From Falsiroseomonas sp051860665 (lineage in GTDB: Bacteria > Pseudomonadota > Alphaproteobacteria > Acetobacterales > Acetobacteraceae), in NCBI RefSeq assembly GCF_051860665.1, contig NZ_JBHYDM010000006.1:62001-126000 (forward strand): a stretch of DNA of 64,000 nucleotides, written 5' to 3'. Position numbers and translations under genes: made by a program. Within the stretch, counting starts at the first letter, position 1, and each line of letters begins with the position of its first letter. Positions 1 through 8,079 of this stretch are shown one piece after another. The notes beneath the pieces were generated by a model. That model was not told the DNA's origin. It made no database searches and was given only the letters and a program-made list of their open reading frames with translations.

Positions 1-1524
1 ATCGAGAACCATGCCGAGCTGCGTACCGAGCTCGAAGCCAAGGGCCAGGAATTCGAGACGGAAACCGATACCGAGACTTTTGCGCGTCTGGTGGATTGGC
101 ACCTGCAGCAAGGCGCCACGCCGGAACAGGCGGCCGCCAGCGCGCTGCGCCGTGTGCATGGCGCCTTCGCCCTGGCCATGATGTTCGCAGGCCATCCCCG
201 CAAGCTGATCGCGGCCCGCCAGGGCGCGCCGCTCGCCATCGGCTTCGGTGACGGGGAGATGTTCGTGGGCTCCGACGCGCTGGCCCTGGCGCCGATGACG
301 CGGCGCATCGCCTATCTGGAGGAGGGCGACTGGGCCGTCGTCTCCGATACCGGGGCGGAATTCTTCGACGCCGGCAATCATCCGGTGCAGCGCGAGGTGC
401 GGCTGACCGCGATCTCCGGCGCCGCGGTCGGCAAGGGCAATTTCCGGCATTTCATGGAAAAGGAGCTGCACGAGCATCCGGCGGTGCTGGGCGATACGCT
501 GCAGCAGTACCTGGATCCCGCGACCCGCGCCGTCGCCCTGCCGCCGCTGCCCTTCGACCCCGCCGTGGTGCCGCGGCTGACCATGTCGGCCTGTGGAAGC
601 GCCTTCCTGGCCGCGCAGGTCGGGCGCTACTGGATCGAGCAGCTGGCGCGCATCCCGGTGGATGCCGATGTGGCCAGCGAGCTGCGCTACCGCGAGCCGC
701 CGCTGGCCGAGGGCGGCGGGGCGATCCTCGTCTCCCAGTCCGGTGAGACGGCGGACACCATGGCGGCGCTGCGCCTGCTGCGGCAGGGCGGCCAGAAGGT
801 GCTGTCGCTGGTCAATGTCCCCGAAAGCAGCATGGCACGCGAAAGCGACGGGGCGCTGCTGACGGTGGCGGGGCCGGAAATCGGCGTGGCTTCCACCAAG
901 GCCTTCACGGCGCAGCTGGCGCTGCTGGCCTGCCTCGCCATCGGCTTCGGGCGCGCCCGCGGCACGCTGGACGAGGCAACGGCCCGCCTGCTGGCCACGA
1001 CGCTGACGGAAGTGCCGGGCCATGCGGCGCAGATCCTGGAGAAGGACGAGGAAATCCGCGCCATGGCAGCGGAGGTTGTGAAGGCGCGGGACGTCCTGTT
1101 CCTCGGCCGCGGCGCCCTGATGCCGATCGCCATGGAGGGCGCGCTGAAGCTGAAGGAGCTGTCCTATATCCATGCCGAGGGCTATCCGGCCGGCGAGATG
1201 AAGCATGGCCCGATCGCGCTGATCGACAGCGCCGTGCCGGTCATCGCGCTGTGCCCCAGCGGGCCGCTTTTCGAGAAGACCGCCTCGAACCTGCAGGAGG
1301 CGGCGGCGCGGGGCGGGCGGATCATGGCCTTCACGGATGCGGTGGGCGCCAAGGCGCTGCGCGGCTTCGCGGAGCGGGTGATCGAGCTGCCGACGGTGCA
1401 TCCCTTCGCCGCGCCCATCCTGCACGCCATTCCCGTGCAGGTGCTGGCCTATCACGTCGCGGTGCTGAAGGGCACGGATGTGGACCAGCCGCGCAATCTG
1501 GCGAAGAGCGTGACGGTGGAGTGA
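1..1524 (+). CDS. glmS: Glutamine--fructose-6-phosphate aminotransferase, 5' end outside window
   Basis: This enzyme makes glucosamine-6-phosphate from fructose-6-phosphate and glutamine, the first step of UDP-GlcNAc synthesis for peptidoglycan and LPS. The frame is open from base 1 (IENHAELRTELEAKG, then ETDTE), which matches the middle of the N-terminal glutaminase domain, so roughly the first hundred residues, including the catalytic Cys1, lie outside the window. Both SIS sugar-isomerase domains are present: SACGS and SQSGET in the first, then AEGYPAGEMKHGPIAL in the second. The protein ends in the conserved KSVTVE tail. The missing part explains why the first in-window start codon (91) is not the true start. 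gabD follows after 71 bases. Confidence 0.96.
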   Translation: MENHAELRTELEAKGQEFETETDTETFARLVDWHLQQGATPEQAAASALRRVHGAFALAMMFAGHPRKLIAARQGAPLAIGFGDGEMFVGSDALALAPMTRRIAYLEEGDWAVVSDTGAEFFDAGNHPVQREVRLTAISGAAVGKGNFRHFMEKELHEHPAVLGDTLQQYLDPATRAVALPPLPFDPAVVPRLTMSACGSAFLAAQVGRYWIEQLARIPVDADVASELRYREPPLAEGGGAILVSQSGETADTMAALRLLRQGGQKVLSLVNVPESSMARESDGALLTVAGPEIGVASTKAFTAQLALLACLAIGFGRARGTLDEATARLLATTLTEVPGHAAQILEKDEEIRAMAAEVVKARDVLFLGRGALMPIAMEGALKLKELSYIHAEGYPAGEMKHGPIALIDSAVPVIALCPSGPLFEKTASNLQEAAARGGRIMAFTDAVGAKALRGFAERVIELPTVHPFAAPILHAIPVQVLAYHVAVLKGTDVDQPRNLAKSVTVE

Positions 1525-1595
1525 GGTCGGCCTGCCCCTGACATCGCTCCGCCGAAGTTCTATCTTCCGGGAGTATCGAGGGAAGGAGCGCCGAC

Positions 1596-3074
1596 ATGCT
1601 GGACGTCACGGCCAAGCTGCCGCTGAAGGACCCGGACCTGTTCCGCCAGGCCAATTGCATTGGCGGCAAGTGGGTCCAGGCGGATGGCGGCAAGACCATC
1701 GCCGTGCGCAACCCCGCGACCGGCGAGGTGATCGGCGAGGTTCCGGCCCTTGGCGCCGCGGAGACGCGCCGCGCCATCGAGGCAGCCCATGCCGCGCTCG
1801 CCGGCTGGCGCGCGATGCTGGCCAAGGACCGGGCCGCCATCCTGCGCAAGCTGAATGACCTGATGCTGGCCAATACGGACGACCTGGCCGCCATCATGAC
1901 GGCCGAGCAGGGCAAGCCGCTGGCGGAATCCAAGGGCGAGATCGCCTATGCGGCCAGCTTCATCGAATGGTTCGCCGAGGAAGGGAAGCGCATCTACGGC
2001 GATACCATCCCGCAGAATGCCAAGGGCCGCCGCATCCTGGTGCTCAAGGAGCCGATCGGCGTCTTCGCTGCCATCACCCCCTGGAACTTCCCGGCCGCCA
2101 TGATCACCCGCAAGGCGGGTCCGGGCTGGGCCGCCGGTTGCACGGGCGTGATCCGCCCGGCCTCCCAGACCCCCTTCAGCGCCCTGGCGCTGGCGGTGCT
2201 GGCGGAACGCGCCGGCATGCCGCCCGGCGTCTGCAACGTCATCACCGGCCCGGCCGGAGAGACGGGCGGCGAGCTCACCTCCAACCCGCTGGTGCGAAAG
2301 CTGTCCTTCACCGGCTCCACCGAGGTCGGCCGCAAGCTGCTGGCGCAATGCGCGCCCACCATCAAGAAGACCTCGATGGAGCTGGGCGGCAATGCGCCCT
2401 TCATCGTCTTCGACGATGCGGATCTGGATGCCGCGGTGCAGGGCACCATCGCCTCCAAGTACCGCAACACCGGCCAGACCTGCGTCTGCGCCAACCGCAT
2501 CCTGGTGCAGGACGGGGTCTATGACGCCTTCACGCAGAAGCTGAAGGCGGCGGTGGAGGCGCTGAAGGTCGGCAATGGCATGGAGCCGGGCGTCACCCAG
2601 GGCCCGCTGATCAATGCCGATGCCGTGGCGAAGGTGGAGGAGCATATCGCCGACGCCACCGCCAAGGGCGCCAGCATCGTCACCGGCGGCAAGCGGCACG
2701 AGCGGGGCGGCAATTTCTTCCAGCCGACCATCCTGGCCGATGTGCCCCCCGGCGCCATGGTCTTCCGCGAGGAGACCTTCGGCCCCGTCGCCCCCCTGTT
2801 CCGCTTCAAGACGGAGGAGGAGGCGGTGGCGCTGGCCAATGACAGCGAATTCGGCCTGGCCGCCTATTTCTACTCCCGCGACATCGGCCGCATCTTCCGG
2901 GTGGCGGAAGCGATCGAGGCCGGCATCATCGGGATCAATGAGGGCATCATCTCCACCGAGGTCGCGCCCTTCGGCGGCGTGAAGCAGAGCGGGCTGGGCC
3001 GCGAGGGTTCGAAATACGGGATCGAGGATTACCTCGAGATCAAGTATCTGGCCCTCGGCGGCATCGGGACCTGA
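1596..3074 (+). CDS. gabD: NAD(P)-dependent succinate-semialdehyde dehydrogenase
   Basis: Aldehyde dehydrogenase family, 492 aa, the usual GabD length. It oxidises succinate semialdehyde to succinate in the GABA shunt. Visible motifs are TPWNFP (about 161), the general-base Glu in MELGGNAPF (about 262) and the active-site Cys in NTGQTCVCANR (about 296, with the second Cys two residues on that is typical of GabD). A GGAAGGAG ribosome site lies just before the ATG. One oddity is the cofactor segment GVIRPAS (about 184-190), which carries Arg where most family members have Lys (VKPA-type motif). Cofactor preference may therefore differ. gor follows 5 bases after the stop, so the two are probably co-transcribed. 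Confidence 0.93.
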   Translation: MLDVTAKLPLKDPDLFRQANCIGGKWVQADGGKTIAVRNPATGEVIGEVPALGAAETRRAIEAAHAALAGWRAMLAKDRAAILRKLNDLMLANTDDLAAIMTAEQGKPLAESKGEIAYAASFIEWFAEEGKRIYGDTIPQNAKGRRILVLKEPIGVFAAITPWNFPAAMITRKAGPGWAAGCTGVIRPASQTPFSALALAVLAERAGMPPGVCNVITGPAGETGGELTSNPLVRKLSFTGSTEVGRKLLAQCAPTIKKTSMELGGNAPFIVFDDADLDAAVQGTIASKYRNTGQTCVCANRILVQDGVYDAFTQKLKAAVEALKVGNGMEPGVTQGPLINADAVAKVEEHIADATAKGASIVTGGKRHERGGNFFQPTILADVPPGAMVFREETFGPVAPLFRFKTEEEAVALANDSEFGLAAYFYSRDIGRIFRVAEAIEAGIIGINEGIISTEVAPFGGVKQSGLGREGSKYGIEDYLEIKYLALGGIGT

Positions 3075-3079
3075 CCAGC

Positions 3080-4468
3080 ATGGCCTATGACTTCGACCTC
3101 TTCGTCATCGGCGGGGGCTCCGCCGGCGTGCGCTGCGCCCGCATCTCGGCCGGTCACGGCGCCCGGGTGGGCGTGGCGGAGGAGCGGTTCTGGGGCGGCA
3201 CCTGCGTCAATGTCGGCTGCGTGCCGAAGAAGATCATGGTGAACGCCACGGAATACGGCCAATGGGCGGAGGATGCCGCCGCCTTCGGCTGGGATCTCGA
3301 GGTCAAGGGCCATGACTGGGCCAGGCTGGCCGAGGCGCGGGACCGGGAGGTGGCGCGCCTTTCCGGCATCTATGGCAAGCTGCTCGCCGGCAATGGCGTC
3401 ACCACCTTCGATGCCCGCGCGAAGTTCCTGGATGCCCATACGCTGCAGGTGGGCGGGAAGCGGGTGACGGCGGAGCGCATCCTGATCGCCACCGGCGGCA
3501 CGCCGCAGCGGCTGGACATCCCCGGCGCGGAGCTCGGTCTGATCTCGGACGACCTCTTCACCCTGAAGGCGCTGCCGAAGCGGGTGGTGGTGATCGGCGC
3601 CGGCTATATCGCGCTGGAATTCGCCTGCATCCTGCGCGGCCTGGGGGCGGAGGTGGATGTGATGTACCGCGCCGCCCTGCCGCTGCGCGGCTTCGACGAC
3701 GATATCCGCACCGCGACCGTGGAGGCGCTGCAGGCGCAGGGCATCACGCTCCACCCCGACGTCTCGCCGACCCGGATCACCCGGGTGGAGGGCCATCTGA
3801 TGGTCGCCATGTCGAACAACTTCATGCGGGAGGCCGATGCCGTCTTCTTCTGCACCGGCCGCAGCCCGAATACCGCCGGGCTGGGGCTGGAGGAAGCGGG
3901 CGTTGCAACCAATGCATCCGGCGCCGTGGTGGTGGATGAGGATCACCGCACCAGCCAGGCGCATATCTACGCGCTGGGCGATGTGATCGACCGGGTTAAC
4001 CTGACCCCCATGGCCACCGCCACCGGCCATGCCCTGGCCGATACGCTCTTCGGCAACAAGCCGCGCAAGGCCTCCTACGAGGATGTGCCCACCGCGGTCT
4101 TCACCAACCCGCCGATCGGCACGGTGGGCCTGTCCGAGGCCGAGGCCGCGGCGCGCGGGCCGGTCGATGTCTATGTCACCCGCTTCACCCCGATGCGCCA
4201 TACGATCAGCGGCCGGCCGGGGCGTCGCACCCTGATGAAGCTCATTGTCTGCCAGAAGACGGACAAGGTGCTGGGCGCCCATATGCTGGGGGAGGATGCG
4301 GCCGAGATCATGCAGGGCATCGGGATTGCCGTCCGCATGGGGGCGACCAAGGCCGATTTCGACCGCACCATCGGCATCCATCCCACGGCCGCCGAGGAAT
4401 TCGTCACCCTCCGCACCCGGGCGCGGGAAGCGGGGGTGCAGCCGCCCAGCCAGCAGGCAGCCGAATAG
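3080..4468 (+). CDS. gor: Glutathione-disulfide reductase
   Basis: Flavoprotein disulfide reductase of 462 aa that keeps glutathione reduced using NADPH. The FAD-binding motif IGGGSAG sits at about residues 10-16, followed by the redox-active pair C42/C47 in GGTCVNVGC. The NADPH domain has VVVIGAGYIALEF, and the YRAALPLRGFDDD segment carries Arg residues at the positions Gor uses for the 2'-phosphate of NADPH. The catalytic His is in the C-terminal GIHPTAAEEFVT. These features favour glutathione reductase over dihydrolipoamide or mercuric reductase. It follows gabD by 5 bases and is the last gene before a leader with an inverted repeat ahead of the DAHP synthase. Confidence 0.94.
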   Translation: MAYDFDLFVIGGGSAGVRCARISAGHGARVGVAEERFWGGTCVNVGCVPKKIMVNATEYGQWAEDAAAFGWDLEVKGHDWARLAEARDREVARLSGIYGKLLAGNGVTTFDARAKFLDAHTLQVGGKRVTAERILIATGGTPQRLDIPGAELGLISDDLFTLKALPKRVVVIGAGYIALEFACILRGLGAEVDVMYRAALPLRGFDDDIRTATVEALQAQGITLHPDVSPTRITRVEGHLMVAMSNNFMREADAVFFCTGRSPNTAGLGLEEAGVATNASGAVVVDEDHRTSQAHIYALGDVIDRVNLTPMATATGHALADTLFGNKPRKASYEDVPTAVFTNPPIGTVGLSEAEAAARGPVDVYVTRFTPMRHTISGRPGRRTLMKLIVCQKTDKVLGAHMLGEDAAEIMQGIGIAVRMGATKADFDRTIGIHPTAAEEFVTLRTRAREAGVQPPSQQAAE

Positions 4469-4488
4469 GCCGGAGTTTCACAAGCCGG

Positions 4489-4516
4489 CTCCTGGCGCTA
4501 AGGTTACAGCCAGGAG
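4489..4516. promoter_or_regulatory. Inverted repeat in the leader of the class II DAHP synthase gene
   Basis: CTCCTGGC (4489-4496) and GCCAGGAG (4509-4516) are exact reverse complements separated by 12 bases. They lie just upstream of the likely ribosome site GGAG (4518-4521). A weak promoter-like pair (TTCACA at 4477, TAAGGT at 4499) overlaps the left arm. It could be an operator or an RNA hairpin near the ribosome site. There is no direct proof of function. Confidence 0.35.
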
Positions 4517-4532
4517 TGGAGCACCGATCACA

Positions 4533-5915
4533 ATGAATGCGCGCGCGTGGACCCCGGACAGCTGGCGGGCAATGCCCATCCGGCAGGTTCCGGACTATCC
4601 CAACCCGACCCAGCTTCGGGCCATGGAGGACAAGGTCCGCCGATTTCCGCCCCTGGTTTTTGCAGGTGAGGCTGATCGGCTGAAGGCCCAGCTGGCGCGT
4701 GCGGGTGATGGCCACGCCTTCGTCCTCCAGGGGGGCGATTGCGCGGAGAGCTTCGCCGAATTCCATGCCAATACCATCCGCGACACCTTCCGGGTGCTGC
4801 TGCAGATGGCCGTTGTGCTGACCTTCGGGGCGGCCTTGCCGGTGGTGAAGCTGGGCCGCATGGCCGGGCAATTCGCCAAGCCACGCAGCAGCGACAGCGA
4901 GACGATCGAGGGCGTGACGCTGCCCTCCTACCGCGGCGACATCGTCAATGGCCCGGATTTCACGCCGGAGGCCCGGGTGCCGGACCCGGCGCGGATGGAA
5001 TTCGCCTATCTGCAATCGGCCGCGACCCTGAATCTGCTGCGCGCCTTCGCCACAGGCGGCTATGCCGACCTGCACGAGGTGCATCGCTGGAACCTCGATT
5101 TCGCCGCGCGCAGCCCGCTGGCGGACCGCTATGCGGGCCTTGCGCACCGGATCGACGAGACGCTGCGCTTCATGGGCGCCTGCGGCATGTCGGACCTGCC
5201 GCAGGTGCGGGAGACGGAGTTCTATACCTCCCACGAATCCCTGCTGCTGCCCTTCGAGGAGGCGCTGACCCGCCAGCCCTCCACCCATCCCGGCCGGCAT
5301 TTCGCCTGCTCCGCCCACTTCCTGTGGATCGGCGACCGCACCCGGCAGCCGGATGGCGCGCATGTCGAATTCATGCGCGGGGTGGCCAACCCCATCGGCA
5401 TGAAGGTCGGCCCCTCCATGGAGGCGGATGAACTCGTGCGGCTGACCGAGATCCTGAACCCCTCCAACGAGAAGGGCCGCCTGACCCTGATCGCCCGGAT
5501 GGGGGCGGAGAAGGTGGAGGCCAAGCTGCCGGGCCTGCTCGCCGCAGTGAAGCGCGCCGGGCGGAACGTGGTCTGGCTGTGTGATCCGATGCACGGCAAT
5601 ACGGTGAAGGCGGGCGCCTACAAGACGCGCTCCTTCGATTCCATCCTGTCCGAAATCCGCCGCTTCTTCGACTGCCATGCGGCGGAAGGCACCATCCCGG
5701 CCGGCGTGCATGTCGAGATGACGGGCCAGAACGTGACCGAGTGTCTGGGCGGCGCGCATCGGATGACGGAGGCCGACCTGGCCGCCAACTACGCCACCTT
5801 CTGCGACCCGCGGCTGAATGCCGAACAGTCGCTGGAACTGGCCTTCCTCATTTCGGAGGAGCTGAAGGCACGGCGCCCGGGCGGGGCGGTCCTGCCCGCC
5901 AAGGCCGCACAATGA
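4533..5915 (+). CDS. 3-deoxy-7-phosphoheptulonate (DAHP) synthase, class II
   Basis: It catalyses the first step of the shikimate pathway, condensing phosphoenolpyruvate with erythrose-4-phosphate. The 460-residue length and sequence are those of the class II (plant/actinobacterial) type, not the E. coli AroF/G/H type. Key segments are LQGGDCAESFAEF with the metal-binding Cys, the WIGDRTRQ and NPIGMKVGPS stretches that bind substrate, VWLCDPMHGNT with a metal-ligand His, and HVEMTGQNVTECLGG near the C-terminus. The start at 4533 (MNARAWTPDSWR) matches the family N-terminus; the frame is open further upstream but without family similarity. Its stop overlaps the start of pncB (ATGA), indicating translational coupling. 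Confidence 0.94.
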   Translation: MNARAWTPDSWRAMPIRQVPDYPNPTQLRAMEDKVRRFPPLVFAGEADRLKAQLARAGDGHAFVLQGGDCAESFAEFHANTIRDTFRVLLQMAVVLTFGAALPVVKLGRMAGQFAKPRSSDSETIEGVTLPSYRGDIVNGPDFTPEARVPDPARMEFAYLQSAATLNLLRAFATGGYADLHEVHRWNLDFAARSPLADRYAGLAHRIDETLRFMGACGMSDLPQVRETEFYTSHESLLLPFEEALTRQPSTHPGRHFACSAHFLWIGDRTRQPDGAHVEFMRGVANPIGMKVGPSMEADELVRLTEILNPSNEKGRLTLIARMGAEKVEAKLPGLLAAVKRAGRNVVWLCDPMHGNTVKAGAYKTRSFDSILSEIRRFFDCHAAEGTIPAGVHVEMTGQNVTECLGGAHRMTEADLAANYATFCDPRLNAEQSLELAFLISEELKARRPGGAVLPAKAAQ

Positions 5916-7081
5916 CGGCCATGCCCAGCCCGGGTCGGCCGCTGCCGCCGGCCGTGGATGATATCCCGGCCTGGACCGACAGCTATTTCAACCGGACCCG
6001 CGCGGTGGTCGAGAAGTTCGGGGATTGCCGCGTCACCTACGCCGTCTTCCTGCGGCGGCCGGTGATCTCGGCGCCCCGGCTCGCCACCGACTGGCTTACT
6101 GCCGTGGCTGCCCGCCGAGGGACCCGCTTCGAGGTGGAGCTGATGCACCGGGAGGGGGATTGGGTCGGCGCCGGCGACCCGATCTTCTACCTCTCGGGCT
6201 CCTTCGCCCAGCTCGCGGACCTGGAGACGATCCTGCTGCAGAAGCTCGGCCCGGCCTGCGTGGCCGCGCACAATGCCTATCAGATGTGCGTCGAGCTGCC
6301 GCAGGTGCCCTTCCTGGCCATGGAGGCGCGACACTGCGCCGGCGCCGAGATGCAGGAAATGATGGCCTATGCCGCCGCCATCGGCAGCGCGGCGGCGCAG
6401 CGGGAAGGGGCCAAGGGCTTCATCGGCAATGCCAATGACGCGACGGCGCATTGGTTCGGCGCCCCGCGCGGCCGCGGCACCATGCCGCATGCGCTGATCG
6501 GCTATGCCGGCTCCACCGTCCGCGCCGCCGAGATGTTCCATGAGACCTTCCCGGCCGAGGACCTCACGGTCCTGGTCGACTACTTCGGCCGGGAGGTGAC
6601 GGACAGCCTGGCCGTCTGCCGGCGCTTTCCGGAACTGGCCGCGGCCGGGCGCATGGCGGTGCGCCTCGACACCCATGGCGGGCGCTTCCTGGAAGGGCTC
6701 GACCCCGGCGAATCCTATGCCGTGCTGGAACGGCATGCGCCGCAGGCGGTGCGCCGCTATCGCAGCGAGACGGAGCTGCGCCACCTGGTCGGCACCGGCG
6801 TCTCCGCCGCCGCCATCTGGCGGATCCGGGAGGCGCTGGACGAGGCCGGCTTCCCCAAGGTCCGCATCGTCGCCTCCTCCGGCTTCGGCGTCGGCAAGTG
6901 CCGCGTGGTGGCGGAAGCCAAGGCGCCGATCGACGTGGTCGGCACGGGCTCCTTCATCCCCGAGGCCTGGAGCGAGACCTATGCCACGGCCGATATCGTC
7001 GCCTATGACGGCGTGCCGCGGGTGAAGGTCGGGCGCGAATTCTTGCTGCGGAACGGCGCGAGGCGTCGGAGTCCCGGCTAA
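5912..7081 (+). CDS. pncB: Nicotinate phosphoribosyltransferase
   Basis: It converts nicotinate and PRPP (with ATP) to nicotinate mononucleotide in the NAD salvage pathway. The protein is 389 aa. Supporting segments are the early TDSYFNRTR, which matches the family's substrate-loop start, the central ATAHWFG, the DTHGGRF region, and VRIVASSGFG followed by VDVVGTGSFIP, the glycine-rich phosphoribosyl-binding part. The start overlaps the DAHP synthase stop by ATGA. nadE, which finishes NAD synthesis, lies one gene downstream, so two NAD-biosynthetic genes sit close together with a DMT permease between them. Confidence 0.9.
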   Translation: MTAMPSPGRPLPPAVDDIPAWTDSYFNRTRAVVEKFGDCRVTYAVFLRRPVISAPRLATDWLTAVAARRGTRFEVELMHREGDWVGAGDPIFYLSGSFAQLADLETILLQKLGPACVAAHNAYQMCVELPQVPFLAMEARHCAGAEMQEMMAYAAAIGSAAAQREGAKGFIGNANDATAHWFGAPRGRGTMPHALIGYAGSTVRAAEMFHETFPAEDLTVLVDYFGREVTDSLAVCRRFPELAAAGRMAVRLDTHGGRFLEGLDPGESYAVLERHAPQAVRRYRSETELRHLVGTGVSAAAIWRIREALDEAGFPKVRIVASSGFGVGKCRVVAEAKAPIDVVGTGSFIPEAWSETYATADIVAYDGVPRVKVGREFLLRNGARRRSPG

Positions 7082-7136
7082 GCTTTGCACCCCCCGCGGA
7101 TGGGCAAGCGGCTGAACGCCTCCTAGACTGGGGGCG

Positions 7137-8045
7137 ATGTCAGCCGCAGCACCTCCCCCAACCGCCGTGGCGCGGGAGCGACGAATCGGCTTCGCCTGCG
7201 CCTTTGCGGTGCTCTTCGTCTGGGCGGGTTTTCTGCTCTCCTCGCGGCTCTCGGCGAGCCAGGCGCTGACACCCTGGGATGTCGCGGCGCTGCGTTATGC
7301 CGGTGCCTTCCTGGCGGCGCTGCCGCTTTTGGCACTGCTCGGCCTGCCGCGGCTGCCGCCTCTGCGCCTGCTGCCGATCCTGGCCGCGGCCTCCTTCGGC
7401 TTTCCGATCCTGGCCTATCACGGCTTTACCCTGGCGCCGGCCGCGCATGGCGGGGTGATGCTGCCGGGCACGCTGCCCTTCCTGACCGCGGCGCTGGGGG
7501 CGGCCTTCCTGGGCGAGGCCTGGACACGCCGCCGTGTCGCCTCCCTGCTCGTGGTCGCCTTGGGCATCCTTCTGCTGGCCAGCGATACGCTTGGCGCGCA
7601 TCCGGGCGCCTGGCGTGGGGACCTGCTGTTCCTTGGAGGGTCCTGCTGCTGGGCCCTCTATACCTTGCTCATCCGCCTCTGGGGCATCGGCGCCATGCAG
7701 GCCACCCTGTCCATCGCCCTGTGGTCGGCGCCGCTCTACCTGCCGGTCTGGTGGTTCCTGCTTCCCTCCAGCATCGGCCAAGCCAGCAGCGGAGCGGTTC
7801 TGTACCAGCTTGCCTATCAGGGGGTGGGCGCGACGATCCTGGCCGGGTTGCTTTTCACCCGCGCGGTGACCGCACTCGGCGCGCCGACCACCACCACCAT
7901 CACCGCCCTGGTCCCCGGAATGGCCGCGCTGGCCGCCTGGCCCCTGCTGGGCGAGCCGCTGGGATGGGCGGGCTTCCTTGGTGTTGGCCTGGTTACGGCC
8001 GGCATGATCCTGCTGGTGGTCCGCCTCCCGGAACGGGCGCGTTGA
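7137..8045 (+). CDS. EamA/DMT-family inner-membrane permease
   Basis: This 302-residue, very hydrophobic protein has about ten predicted membrane helices arranged as two EamA repeats. The first repeat runs from about residue 18 to 145, the second from about 158 to 297, and each ends in a characteristic segment (FLGEAW; LLGEPLGWAGFLGVGLVTAG). Family members export metabolites such as amino acids, nucleobases or sugars, and nothing in the sequence fixes the substrate. Its position between pncB and nadE could hint at a pyridine or nucleotide-related solute, but that is only inference. It starts 55 bases after pncB and may have its own start of transcription. Confidence 0.87.
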   Translation: MSAAAPPPTAVARERRIGFACAFAVLFVWAGFLLSSRLSASQALTPWDVAALRYAGAFLAALPLLALLGLPRLPPLRLLPILAAASFGFPILAYHGFTLAPAAHGGVMLPGTLPFLTAALGAAFLGEAWTRRRVASLLVVALGILLLASDTLGAHPGAWRGDLLFLGGSCCWALYTLLIRLWGIGAMQATLSIALWSAPLYLPVWWFLLPSSIGQASSGAVLYQLAYQGVGATILAGLLFTRAVTALGAPTTTTITALVPGMAALAAWPLLGEPLGWAGFLGVGLVTAGMILLVVRLPERAR

Positions 8046-8079
8046 CCCTCCCCCGGGGCGTCCCTAGGTTCGCCCGACC

